The position numbers were made by a program, and so were the translations under genes. This document shows positions 12,041-20,608 of a DNA stretch of 20,644 nucleotides, piece after piece. Positions within the stretch are counted from its first letter, which is position 1; each line of letters begins with the position of its first letter. Below the pieces are notes generated by a model. That model saw nothing but the letters and a program-made list of their open reading frames with translations, was not told the origin of the DNA and made no database searches. The DNA comes from a virus. The stretch is taken from positions 1 to 20,644 of the IMG/VR virus record IMGVR_UViG_3300044530_000219; one strand, 5' to 3'.

Positions 12041-12049
12041 TTCAGTCTC

Positions 12050-14104
12050 CTATTGGGTTGAGAACAAGCCTGCTGCATTTTGGATATTGGGTGCTGCTGT
12101 ACCAGACATAACGCCAACAGATGAGGGGCTCAAAATAGTCCTGCCTAAAGCTGGTAGAAGTTCTGGAACATCTTTACTGATTACATCGTAAAGACTGCGA
12201 CCAGACAACTCCTTGCCAATCTTTTGCAGTTTTGCAGGATTAGTTGTTGTCAAAATTCTAACCATTTCAGTGGCAACCGCCCTAGTTTGTTCATCACCTA
12301 AGTTTGCATAATCTCTTTGCAATGCCCTAGTCAGAATGCCTTGAATACTCATTACAGGCATTTCTCGCATTGCTTTACCGCCAGCACGAACATCTTGAAT
12401 TGCTTGAGTTCGTTCAGCAGTTTGCGACCCTTGCAATACTTGTTTTGAAGTACTTTTCATCTCAACTTCAGTCTTCAAGTTTTTCATGAATTGACCAAAA
12501 GCCTTGTCTCCAGCTTCATCTTTTGGGAAAGTCTCTCTAATAATTCTTAAATTCTTTGGGTTGTTGATGATCTTCAATGCTGGATTTCCAGTTGCGCCAA
12601 CAACAGTGTCAGCCACTTGCGCTCCACCTAAACGATCTAAAAGGTTTTGCATAGTTCCAAGACGCAAACCTTCAAGTTCTGATCTAGTCATTGTCTTCAT
12701 ATCTTTTAGCAATACGTCAACATCTTTAGGGCTTTTGTTGAAGACTGTCCTCCCTTCTTCCATAGCATCCATGACTGCTGTATCAGATGCCCATACACGC
12801 CTTGCGTTTTTATATGTGCCATTAGATGCATCTAACAAATCAAGAAACTTTGATCTGGTATCTTTAAAGGCATTAAGTTGGGTTGACCCAATTCCACTTG
12901 TCGGACTTTTGCCAGTAAAAATACCATCGTCCAAACCCATCTTTACATAATGCAAAAAAGTTGTGTTTATATTTGTAACTGGGTTGCCATCTGATGTAAC
13001 AAGTTTTCCATTTACCACTTGTACATCGGGCAATTTAACTCCTTGTTCTTTGGCTAATTCTTGCGCTCTGACAAAAGCATTTTTAACACTTGGTCTATCC
13101 ATTAAAGCAACCAAGTCAGGAGTTACAGGAATATCTTTCTTTAACGCTCTATCATATAAAGCCCCACCAAGCTGAGATCGTGCTTGTTTAAGAGCATTGA
13201 ACTCATCAAAGAATGCGGCTTTTGAACCAAAAGCAACTTGCAAGTCTGTTGTCAATCTTGCCAACATACCTTTGTCACGATTAGTTATAAATTCATTTGC
13301 CTCTTTTTTACCGACACTAGGTATGGTGTTAGCAGCATCTAAATATGCTCTAGTATTTGCCCCTACATCAGCTAAAGCATAAGGCTTCCCCTTACGCTCT
13401 AAGACATACTTAATAGCTTCATCAACCCCACCAACATCAGACACTAATGCTTGTTTGATTAGCGACCTAGCTTCATCAGTGCCTAGCTTTTGTGGGTTGT
13501 CAAAAATTGACTTTACAACACCACGATAAACAGTGCCAGCACCCATACCTACAACTTTGGTAATTGGAAGCATCACCAATGCTGTAGCCGCACCTGTAGC
13601 ACCAGTTTTCAAAGATTCTGGGCTAAACAATTCAGCTTCAGATTCGCCAATTCCAGCGGTAAGACCAGCGGCAGCAGTTACCCCAACTTGTGCGGGTAAT
13701 GAAGTTATTGGTTTTTTGGTAAGAAATGCTGGAGTAGCTGCGCCAACAATATTAGCCGCAACTGATTTAACAGGGTTCTCTTTGCTGTATTCTTCTAAGC
13801 CAATTCGCTCTAACGCAACTCCAACATCTGATGGTGATGGTGCTGGCTGATCTGGTGAAGCCATGCCAACTTGTTTAGCGACATTAGCTGGTGCAGGGCT
13901 TAAAAAAGATTTAATTGAGCCAATTGCATTCTCAGAAAAATTTGCTGATAACCCTTGCAGAAATTGACCAACGCCTTGAGTAGTCCAACTTTTTGTATCA
14001 AGTTGGTCTAGCATTTTTTGCCCATCAGCAGTTAACTTGCCCTCATCTTTGGCAATCATTAACTCATCACGCAAGTCTAAAATCTGGTCTTTAAGAGATG
14101 ACAT
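12050..14104 (-). CDS. Large internal virion / DNA ejection protein
   Basis: A 684-residue protein, third of three large Ala/Gly-rich products between the fibre and lysis genes. A helical N-terminus (MSSLKDQILDLRDELMIAKD) is followed by Pro-rich linkers. Hydrophobic Gly/Ala stretches at about 140-195 (VGVTAAAGLTAGIG and ATALVMLPITKVVGMGAGTV) could enter membranes, and a long helical C-terminal region follows. Podovirus ejection proteins have this build and this gene position. No enzyme motif (such as a transglycosylase) is visible. About 40% GC by eye. It ends in TAG, directly in frame with the next gene. Confidence 0.7.
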   Translation of the reverse strand: MSSLKDQILDLRDELMIAKDEGKLTADGQKMLDQLDTKSWTTQGVGQFLQGLSANFSENAIGSIKSFLSPAPANVAKQVGMASPDQPAPSPSDVGVALERIGLEEYSKENPVKSVAANIVGAATPAFLTKKPITSLPAQVGVTAAAGLTAGIGESEAELFSPESLKTGATGAATALVMLPITKVVGMGAGTVYRGVVKSIFDNPQKLGTDEARSLIKQALVSDVGGVDEAIKYVLERKGKPYALADVGANTRAYLDAANTIPSVGKKEANEFITNRDKGMLARLTTDLQVAFGSKAAFFDEFNALKQARSQLGGALYDRALKKDIPVTPDLVALMDRPSVKNAFVRAQELAKEQGVKLPDVQVVNGKLVTSDGNPVTNINTTFLHYVKMGLDDGIFTGKSPTSGIGSTQLNAFKDTRSKFLDLLDASNGTYKNARRVWASDTAVMDAMEEGRTVFNKSPKDVDVLLKDMKTMTRSELEGLRLGTMQNLLDRLGGAQVADTVVGATGNPALKIINNPKNLRIIRETFPKDEAGDKAFGQFMKNLKTEVEMKSTSKQVLQGSQTAERTQAIQDVRAGGKAMREMPVMSIQGILTRALQRDYANLGDEQTRAVATEMVRILTTTNPAKLQKIGKELSGRSLYDVISKDVPELLPALGRTILSPSSVGVMSGTAAPNIQNAAGLFSTQ

Positions 14105-14114
14105 TTTTATTCCT

Positions 14115-15713
14115 TTATGGGTTAGTCAAACCGCCACGATTGGTAGCGTCACGGGCATTAGAACGACCCGAACCTCTTTGTGTTGTTGAACCAAGTGCGT
14201 TAAATTGCTCCCTCAATCTGCTTGCTGATGGTGCATATAAAGGGCTGCTTTGTGTATACGCATCAAAATCAGAGTTAAATTTAACAAAGGCTTCAGTTGG
14301 ATTAGATGTTGTTAATCTACTGTTTTGAGACAACCAAGTGTTTGTAAATTTTGACAAATCTTGGTCACGCTCACCTTTTAACCTCAAGGCAGACAACATC
14401 AACTTATTACCAGCAACTGTTTTTGACAGGCTAGGTGAACCAGTGTTGATGAACTTCAAATCAGTGTCAGTTGGATTAACACCAAGCTGTTTAACTTGTG
14501 GCAAGACTAAGTTAGTTGCAATAGACTGTAATGCTTCTTGTCCTGCCAATCCTTTGACATTGAAGTCAGGGTTAAAAACTTGACCAACCTTGCCAACTTG
14601 CAACATTGTTTCTTGACCGAATCCAGTTCTTACACCTTCATCTAACAATATTTGCATACTATCAACCGCCCCCAAAATTGGTCTAGCCAATCTTCCAGCC
14701 TTAATGTTTGATGTAATAGTCTCTGTTAAGTTTGCGCCAAAACCTTCTTGCATTTTATTTTCAATAGTTACTTTCGTAACTGGTGTTTTGCGTCTTCCTG
14801 CTGCTTCGGCTTTTTGGGCAACCGCATCAAGTCCAGCTTGACCATATGTGTTAAAAATCTTTACAGGGTCATTTGTTTGATACAAAGTAAGAGCCGCATT
14901 GGACTCATCACCTGTAAATGGAACTGGTTTTTCACCTTGCTTAATTACTTTGGATTCTTCACCTAAAACAGGAACAGTCATTATTGTTTCATCACCTTTA
15001 ACTGACATTGTTTTTGGTGCGTTTTCCTCTAGAATTTTTCTACCTTCAGGTGTTTTACGCAATTCAGCAACAATTTGTAAGTTAGGAGTTCCATTTGCAT
15101 TAAACAATCCTTGAGCCAATTGTTGGGCTTGCATTGATTTTACACTTTGCACACCTTTAAGTCTTTGGTCAACAATAGTTGCCCCAATTTGCCCATAGTT
15201 ATTTATCAAGTCAGCATAAACAGTTTGATCTACAGTTCCATTTTGAGTGATAAGTGATTTTGATTTTTCAAGTGCTTCTGCTTGTAGAACTCTTGTTCTC
15301 ATACCCTCACCACGATCAATCAAAAACTTCTCACGCTCAAAGCCACGAGCCTCTGCAACAGCAGATTGCTCTTTTGCCCTCATCATCTCATTACGCAACA
15401 GGAAAGCAGCTTCTTGATCTCCACCCTGCAATGCCATCTGAATAGCTTGAGCATAGGAGTCAGGGTTAGATGGGTCAATCATCCCAATCAACTGCTGACG
15501 CTGACTAATCTTTTGCAGCATAGGGTCTTGACCACCCAAAGCACCACCAATAGCACCGCCTAGCTTTTGACCAGCAAGGAAAGTCCCATAGTTAGCACGA
15601 GCCATTGGGTCAAGATTTGCATACTGAATAGCTTGCGCCTGTTGTGCTTGCTGTTGAGCAAGTTGGTATTGTTCAGGAGTAGTAAATAAACCGAGAATTT
15701 CTGAGGTTGCCAT
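14115..15713 (-). CDS. Internal virion / DNA ejection protein
   Basis: A 532-residue protein. The N-terminus is Gln/Ala-rich (EQYQLAQQQAQQAQAIQYAN), followed by a Gly-rich amphipathic segment (AGQKLGGAIGGALGGQDP), long charged helices at about 90-210, and a C-terminal helical domain. It begins after AAGGAG and lies between two similar putative ejection proteins. The composition and place match podovirus internal proteins that form the trans-envelope channel. No enzymatic motif is visible, and the assignment is by context. Confidence 0.65.
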   Translation of the reverse strand: MATSEILGLFTTPEQYQLAQQQAQQAQAIQYANLDPMARANYGTFLAGQKLGGAIGGALGGQDPMLQKISQRQQLIGMIDPSNPDSYAQAIQMALQGGDQEAAFLLRNEMMRAKEQSAVAEARGFEREKFLIDRGEGMRTRVLQAEALEKSKSLITQNGTVDQTVYADLINNYGQIGATIVDQRLKGVQSVKSMQAQQLAQGLFNANGTPNLQIVAELRKTPEGRKILEENAPKTMSVKGDETIMTVPVLGEESKVIKQGEKPVPFTGDESNAALTLYQTNDPVKIFNTYGQAGLDAVAQKAEAAGRRKTPVTKVTIENKMQEGFGANLTETITSNIKAGRLARPILGAVDSMQILLDEGVRTGFGQETMLQVGKVGQVFNPDFNVKGLAGQEALQSIATNLVLPQVKQLGVNPTDTDLKFINTGSPSLSKTVAGNKLMLSALRLKGERDQDLSKFTNTWLSQNSRLTTSNPTEAFVKFNSDFDAYTQSSPLYAPSASRLREQFNALGSTTQRGSGRSNARDATNRGGLTNP

Positions 15714-15722
15714 GATTACTCC

Positions 15723-16787
15723 TTAAATTTGTTGTCCATCATATGAAAAACTTGTATATGGATAAGGTTGAGTTTGTCCTTGCTGTGGTGGCCCAACTTG
15801 GTATCCACTATAGGTTTCATATGGTTGATTAATACCAAACAACTTTTCAAACCCAGTTTGCAGTCTTGGACTACTAGCCGCACCCTGCAACAAACCAGCT
15901 AAAGGACTATATCCTTGACCAGCCTGTTGAGTCATTGCCGCAGACATACCACCTCTAAGCAAATTAGAGCCAACATTAGCACCATAAGCCGCCGCTTGAC
16001 CACCTAAACCAGCACCCAAGGTCAAAGGCTGTTGACCCATTTCCTCAATTGCTTGACCAGTACCTAAATAAGCCGTAAATGGGCTTAATGCGCCTACCTG
16101 ACCAGCTTGATACTGACCTAACAACTGGCTTCCTGTTCCAAACAATCCTGTACCAAACGCAACATTCTGTTGACCAGCTTGCTGTGCTTGTGCCGCCAAC
16201 TGAGCATCTTGTTGAGCAATAGCGTTGTAATAGGCTTCCATCTCAGGGGTAGTAGCACCCAATCCTGCCGCACCACTTGGACGCATACCTGTAGCACCTA
16301 CAGACAAACCGCCACGACCTTGTTGGAACAACTGGTTCTGCAACTGAGCCATCTGACGCTCACGGCTAGGAGCAAGCAAATCCTGTTGCTGTTGGATATA
16401 TTTAGCCGCGACCTGTTCAGGACTCTGTGCAAGATACTGCTGACCCAATCCAAACAAGCCTGTAGCCGCAGTCTGCAAAGGGGCATACTGTTGTTGCGCC
16501 TGTTCAGCTTGACCTAAAGCACCGCCAGTTAAACCCATCAACCTATCTTGATAGGCTTTTAGTTCAGGGCTTACGTTATAACCAGCACCAGACAAATAAC
16601 CACTAGGGTCAAATTGGAAGTTGGATGTGCCGTAACGTGTAGTAATCCCTACAGGGCGAAACTTAGCCGCTTCAGCCGCTTGCCTAGCCGCATCACGTTG
16701 AGCCGCCGCAGACTGATTTGCCGCATACTCTGTGGCAGATGCTTGTTCTTGCGCCCCTAAAAATCCTAATACTGCACTAATTGGCAT
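15723..16787 (-). CDS. Ala/Gln/Gly-rich internal virion protein
   Basis: A 354-residue protein, first of the three putative ejection proteins. It has a short hydrophobic start (MPISAVLGFLGAQEQASA), an Ala-rich helix, and then FRPVGITTRYGTSNFQFDPS, a segment I recall in related phage virion proteins. Long Gln/Gly/Ala stretches follow, and the tail is Tyr/Pro/Gln-rich (QTQPYPYTSFSYDGQQ). Its low-complexity make-up resembles P22 gp7/gp20-type pilot proteins. It starts 1 bp after the cupin stop, with AGGGGA upstream. Confidence 0.65.
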   Translation of the reverse strand: MPISAVLGFLGAQEQASATEYAANQSAAAQRDAARQAAEAAKFRPVGITTRYGTSNFQFDPSGYLSGAGYNVSPELKAYQDRLMGLTGGALGQAEQAQQQYAPLQTAATGLFGLGQQYLAQSPEQVAAKYIQQQQDLLAPSRERQMAQLQNQLFQQGRGGLSVGATGMRPSGAAGLGATTPEMEAYYNAIAQQDAQLAAQAQQAGQQNVAFGTGLFGTGSQLLGQYQAGQVGALSPFTAYLGTGQAIEEMGQQPLTLGAGLGGQAAAYGANVGSNLLRGGMSAAMTQQAGQGYSPLAGLLQGAASSPRLQTGFEKLFGINQPYETYSGYQVGPPQQGQTQPYPYTSFSYDGQQI

Positions 16788-16788
16788 A

Positions 16789-17085
16789 TCAATCCCCTTT
16801 AATCAAAATCTCATCCACTTTAGACGGGTCTTTCTCGTCTGTGGCATGAATACAAAACCAAACACAATCAGTAATCGCCTTAACCCCATGTATCAATCCC
16901 GCTTTAATCTCTAAACAAGCAGGAGCATTCACAATATCAATCTCATTCCCACGCAATACAGCAACCTTACCTTCAGCCAAGATAGACAAATGACTGAAGT
17001 TATGGGTGTGTTTTAAGATGGCTACACCAGCAGGAAACCTAGCTTCCTTGGCATACAGTCCATCAGAAAAGTGGTGAGTAATCAT
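16789..17085 (-). CDS. Cupin-fold metal-binding protein
   Basis: A 98-residue small cupin. Motif 1 reads G20-VAILK-H26-T-H28-NFS-H32-LSILAEG, with His where the usual Glu stands, and H66 in AGLIHGVKA supplies the motif 2 ligand, so a four-His metal site is expected. The ATG at 17085 overlaps the fibre stop (ATGA) and has GGAAA upstream; an ATG at 17100 would overlap more and lacks a ribosome site. Being coupled to the HxH-type tail fibre suggests a link, such as metal supply or a small structural part, but this is inference. A stand-alone dioxygenase or sugar-binding role is the alternative. Confidence 0.8.
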   Translation of the reverse strand: MITHHFSDGLYAKEARFPAGVAILKHTHNFSHLSILAEGKVAVLRGNEIDIVNAPACLEIKAGLIHGVKAITDCVWFCIHATDEKDPSKVDEILIKGD

Positions 17086-17762
17086 GCTGTGCGTTTCCAT
17101 ATATACACAGTAATGTATGGTTGATAGTTAGCATTTGTACCAGAAGAACCTGCTGAAGTATTAGTTGTTGAAACAGTTATGCCAGTGGTTGCGGTATTTG
17201 TTGTAAATGTAGTATTGGTGTTTATACTTCTAGGTATTGTTTCACTTCCACCACCTAAAGAAGCATTTGTAATTGCAATCATAGTATGGCTATGACTAGG
17301 GTCTGTAACAGTAGATGTTGCGGTGTGAGTATGGCTAACAACAATTGCGTCTGCACTACCACCAGTTTCTTCAGCGGTATCAAATAAAGCATTGCCAGAA
17401 TCAAAACCAACCATTACACGACCAGCCGCAAATGCTGTCCATGTACCAAACCCTAACAATGTTGCAGGGTTAGTGCTTACAGTCGCATTTGTATAGATTG
17501 AACCAACTGGATACAGTAAAGCAATTGCGGCTTGAACAAATGCAGTTGTTGCTAATTGAGTTGTACTCGTTCCCGCACTAGCAGTAGGCGCAAGCGGAGT
17601 ACCAGTAAAGGTAGGACTTGCCAAATCAGCTTTAGTTGCAACAGCAGTTTGAATATTGTCAAACTCAGTGTTGATCTCAGTGCCTTTAACAATCTTTAAA
17701 GGATTGCCAGAAGTCAAAGCATCTTTAGTGGCAAAGTTGGTTGATTTTGTATAATTAGACAC
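17082..17762 (-). CDS. Tail fibre / receptor-binding protein with HxH motifs
   Basis: A 226-residue fibre. The N-terminus is a short attachment segment. Residues of about 44-78 (KADLASPTFTGTPLAP, then TTQLATTAFVQ) form a phage_fiber_2-type repeat unit. LLYPVGSIYTNATVSTNPAT and LLGFGTWTAFAAGRVMVG at 82-119 match the C-terminal domain seen in T4 gp10-like and collar proteins. H144-T-H146 and H157-S-H159 are HxH pairs like those that coordinate iron in the T4 gp37 tip. The tail is Thr/Ser-rich and ends YQPYITVYIWKRTA. The start is GTG with AAAGGA 8 nt upstream. Confidence 0.85.
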   Translation of the reverse strand: MSNYTKSTNFATKDALTSGNPLKIVKGTEINTEFDNIQTAVATKADLASPTFTGTPLAPTASAGTSTTQLATTAFVQAAIALLYPVGSIYTNATVSTNPATLLGFGTWTAFAAGRVMVGFDSGNALFDTAEETGGSADAIVVSHTHTATSTVTDPSHSHTMIAITNASLGGGSETIPRSINTNTTFTTNTATTGITVSTTNTSAGSSGTNANYQPYITVYIWKRTA

Positions 17763-17773
17763 GATGTTTTCCT

Positions 17774-19333
17774 TTAGCTTACTTTGCCATTTTTGGCTTG
17801 AATTTCAATCTTCTGAATAGACAACTCAGTACCATTTATGTCTGTTTCGTACCCAGTTTGAACAACCTTTCCACTGCCAGATGCAGAAACAGTTAAAGTC
17901 TGCAACGCAACACCATCAGAGTATTCTGCAACTACAGTGGCATTAGCACCATACTCAGCAATACCATAGTAAGACTCGCCTTGAGTTGGGATAGTGTCAT
18001 CAGCAGACAAATAGTTTGTCTTAAAGTCAAATCCCCACTTAAAGGTAACAGTTTGATTTGTGCCGCCAATAACCACAATGGACAACTTCTTCAGAATAGA
18101 CGTTTGATTTTGATTCCCAAGGTCTGCATGGTTTGTGTAATACAACATACGGTATGTAGATTGGTAATCTTGGTAAGTATCATAGAAACCGATATAGCCA
18201 TTCTTACCAATGTACAAAGTACCATCACGCCTAGACAAAAAAGCCGTTGGTGTTATAGAGTCCCAAGTTGTTGCTCTTGCAGCACCATCAGGTAAATAAG
18301 CCTTGGTATCAAAGCAAAATACATTACCTACAGATGGTGTAGTCAATAAATAAAACGCTTCACGCTCAGAATAGACAGACTTAACATTTGCCAATGTCTC
18401 ACCAGCAATGATAGTCATTAAATCATTACGAATGTTCTTAGATAAGTCTCTCTCAGGTGAAGACTTCTCTTGAATTGTTCTCATCAAAGAACGAACACCA
18501 GAGTTAGACAAGAAAAGCACATCAGTGCTGGTAGTCTGAATACTGTCTCTTGCAATGCAACCAATACCCTCAACAGTGTCACTCAATGACATTGATGCTG
18601 GTGTAGTAGCATTTTGATAAATTAGAATTTGACGTTTACCAAAGATGAATAGGAAACCATTGTGTGCGGCAAGACCTGTGATCTCATCAGCACCATTTGC
18701 CCAGACACGATCTACATTTAAAGAGCCTGATGTGCCTGTTGACCAAACATGACCAGCAATTAAATCAGAAAAAAAGACTGTTGCGTTATTGGCTGTGGTG
18801 TTTGCTACCCACAATCTACCAAAAGCAGAGATTGCAATGTTGGCATCAGGAACAGTGCCTACATAACCTGTCTTCTCAGACACTCTACGATAGGTTGTAG
18901 TGCTAACAGCAGGGTCATAAATCAAAGGATTTTGACCAGACTGAAAGAAATAAGTTATGTTATTTAATGATGCACATTGCCAGTTGCTATCAGTAATGGT
19001 TGGTGCAGTACCACCACCACCATAAGTTAACTCAGTAACTACATTGCTTGCACCAAGTTTAAATATCTTGTTGTTTCCAGCAAACAATACAGTCAAAGTG
19101 CCATCAGCTTGGACTAACTCATGAATAACTTTTACGTCATTAGCGCCTAAATCACCACTAGACGCATTGACTCTTGAGAAACCTTTGCGTGAACCCATAC
19201 GACCATACTGGTCAATGATGCAGTTTGTCGCAACCAAAGCATATCCAGCCGCAAGATCAAGAGGTGAATCTTGCGTATTCAGACCATATAGTGCTGGCGC
19301 TGAAACGCTAAAGGTTTGTATTTGCTGGCTCAT
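17774..19333 (-). CDS. Tail nozzle / P22 gp10-like stabilisation protein
   Basis: A 519-residue beta-rich protein. Repeated short strands, with segments such as FFQSGQNPLIYDP, RLWVANTTANNATVFFSDL and FLFIFGKRQILIY, read like blades of a beta-propeller. The N-terminal stretch LAAGYALVATNCIIDQYGRM followed by RKGF is typical of podovirus tail nozzle or packaged-DNA stabilisation proteins. It would sit under the adaptor at the tail tip and close the channel. Its ATG overlaps the adaptor stop, and it lies between adaptor and fibre as expected. Confidence 0.75.
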   Translation of the reverse strand: MSQQIQTFSVSAPALYGLNTQDSPLDLAAGYALVATNCIIDQYGRMGSRKGFSRVNASSGDLGANDVKVIHELVQADGTLTVLFAGNNKIFKLGASNVVTELTYGGGGTAPTITDSNWQCASLNNITYFFQSGQNPLIYDPAVSTTTYRRVSEKTGYVGTVPDANIAISAFGRLWVANTTANNATVFFSDLIAGHVWSTGTSGSLNVDRVWANGADEITGLAAHNGFLFIFGKRQILIYQNATTPASMSLSDTVEGIGCIARDSIQTTSTDVLFLSNSGVRSLMRTIQEKSSPERDLSKNIRNDLMTIIAGETLANVKSVYSEREAFYLLTTPSVGNVFCFDTKAYLPDGAARATTWDSITPTAFLSRRDGTLYIGKNGYIGFYDTYQDYQSTYRMLYYTNHADLGNQNQTSILKKLSIVVIGGTNQTVTFKWGFDFKTNYLSADDTIPTQGESYYGIAEYGANATVVAEYSDGVALQTLTVSASGSGKVVQTGYETDINGTELSIQKIEIQAKNGKVS

Positions 19334-19977
19334 ATCGCTACAAACTCCTGATTCTCAGGATAGCGAGTGCCTTCCAAAGCAATGCTGTCAGACAACATGG
19401 CTTTATACAACTGGTATGCCTCAGATGAACTCAAACCACCATCTTCACCACGCTCTACCAAAGCACGAGCATAGGCATTCTGAGCCACCAAAGTGTCAGC
19501 AACAGCCACAACAGTTGAGTCTGATGTCAAGGTAGCCTGTGGCACTGTCAGGGCAAACTTAATTGTGTAAACACCATCAGGTATTGGATATAGATTTACC
19601 TTAGTGTCGTAACTACCATCAACCCCATCAAAGGCAAATTCTGTAGGTATTGAATTAACAAGTGGAGTAAAGTTTAGCTTGCGGTTCATGTCCACAAAAG
19701 TGATGTTTATGAGTCCAACATTGCTTGTGGTATTAATTACATCCATCACTTGAAACTTCTGACCAGCACCTGTCAAAGAATAGGATGCTGTTGATGATGC
19801 GGTGGTGACTGTAATGGTTTGACCCAACACATTCCATGCAAAAGCATCTTCAATCTGACGTTTTGCATCATTTACAAACTTGCCAATTAGGGCAGAATAA
19901 GAGGTTTCGGAAACAGTAGAAACTGTTGTCTCACGCAACCTTACGAGTACATCGTTTACAAGTTCAAGGTAGGTCAT
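19330..19977 (-). CDS. Head-tail adaptor protein (SU10 adaptor / tail tubular A-like)
   Basis: A 215-residue protein that would join the portal to the nozzle. The N-terminal helices (MTYLELVNDVLVRLRETTVS and then SALIGKFVNDAKRQIEDAF) are the signature start of podovirus adaptor proteins. A central beta domain (TITVTTASSTASYSL to about 160) and C-terminal helices (ALVERGEDGGLSSSEAYQLY) follow. Length and layout agree with that family. The ATG overlaps the stop of the 111-residue gene as ATGA. Confidence 0.8.
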   Translation of the reverse strand: MTYLELVNDVLVRLRETTVSTVSETSYSALIGKFVNDAKRQIEDAFAWNVLGQTITVTTASSTASYSLTGAGQKFQVMDVINTTSNVGLINITFVDMNRKLNFTPLVNSIPTEFAFDGVDGSYDTKVNLYPIPDGVYTIKFALTVPQATLTSDSTVVAVADTLVAQNAYARALVERGEDGGLSSSEAYQLYKAMLSDSIALEGTRYPENQEFVAI

Positions 19978-20309
19978 GCTCTACTCAACCCTTCTTCTTC
20001 AAATGTTGCTATAAAACTAAATGAACTTGCAGATTGAGTAGTTATTTTTAACTTATCGCCTTCTTCAAAAACAATGTAGGCATTACCATCAAACTGCAAA
20101 TATTCTTTTGTACTGAAATCAAGAGCAGTCAATATATCAAGAGTGGTATTAGCACTTGCGTCAAACCATTGAACAGTTATATGCTTGGTAGAGCCGCCTG
20201 TATTGTGTATATACATTACAGTAAATTTAGAGTAATAGCCAGTAGGACAGGTATAGACAGTTGTGTCTACTGCTGCTGTAGGACTAACTCCAACTGATAA
20301 TGCTCTCAT
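19974..20309 (-). CDS. Small beta-rich virion protein
   Basis: A 111-residue product with alternating strands (TTVYTCPTGYYSKFTVMYIH; HITVQWFDASAN; LDFSTKEYLQFDGNAYIVFE) and an acidic end. I recall similar proteins of about 110 residues with YTCPTGY and WYDA-type motifs next to adaptor genes in aquatic phages, where they are thought to be structural (decoration or tail-associated). The codons are AT-rich (about 33% in the one 60 bp block counted). Coupled to both neighbours by ATGA overlaps. Precise role unknown. Confidence 0.7.
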   Translation of the reverse strand: MRALSVGVSPTAAVDTTVYTCPTGYYSKFTVMYIHNTGGSTKHITVQWFDASANTTLDILTALDFSTKEYLQFDGNAYIVFEEGDKLKITTQSASSFSFIATFEEEGLSRA

Positions 20310-20608
20310 TTCGCTTTTGCCTTATTCCTGTCGGATATAGCTTTAGCTTTTGCCTTTGCGTCAGCCTTTGAGGTTGCACCCCATGCCTTGAGCGAAAGAA
20401 GCAGTCTTGTTGGTTCACCATCCTTGTACTCTGCACCAGCATTGTTGCCCATGCGAGCCAAGAAACTTGCTCTACGAGGGTTATCCCCCGACTTTACTGG
20501 AGGCTTCAGATTACCCCCAGTTTCTGCATTATAAGACGATCTACCCTTGGCATTCAAGCCGCCTTTTGGATTTTGACCAGCTTTTGTTTGCCAAGTGGGT
20601 GTTTTCAT
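20306..20608 (-). CDS. DUF6321-like basic phage protein
   Basis: A 100-residue, very basic product. It contains GGLNAKGRSSYNAETGGNLK and then PPVKSGDNPRRASFLARMG, followed by EPTRLLLSLKAWGATSKADA, the conserved blocks I associate with DUF6321. The C-terminus is a Lys/Ala helix (ADAKAKAKAISDRNKAKAK). It might bind nucleic acid or be a minor head component; its function is not established. It starts straight after the stop of the upstream gene, with AGGTGAAG before the ATG. Confidence 0.8.
   Translation of the reverse strand: MKTPTWQTKAGQNPKGGLNAKGRSSYNAETGGNLKPPVKSGDNPRRASFLARMGNNAGAEYKDGEPTRLLLSLKAWGATSKADAKAKAKAISDRNKAKAK

Noticed and set aside
12504-13850. Several plus-strand open frames (up to 148 codons) antisense to the 684-residue ejection protein gene
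   Set aside because: They are antisense shadows of a long, well-supported minus-strand gene, with no ribosome sites or recognisable protein features.
15723-16787. Possible repeat array from the Gln/Ala/Gly-rich stretches
   Set aside because: The repeats are low-complexity protein coding (GCC/TTG-type codons), not regular DNA repeats.
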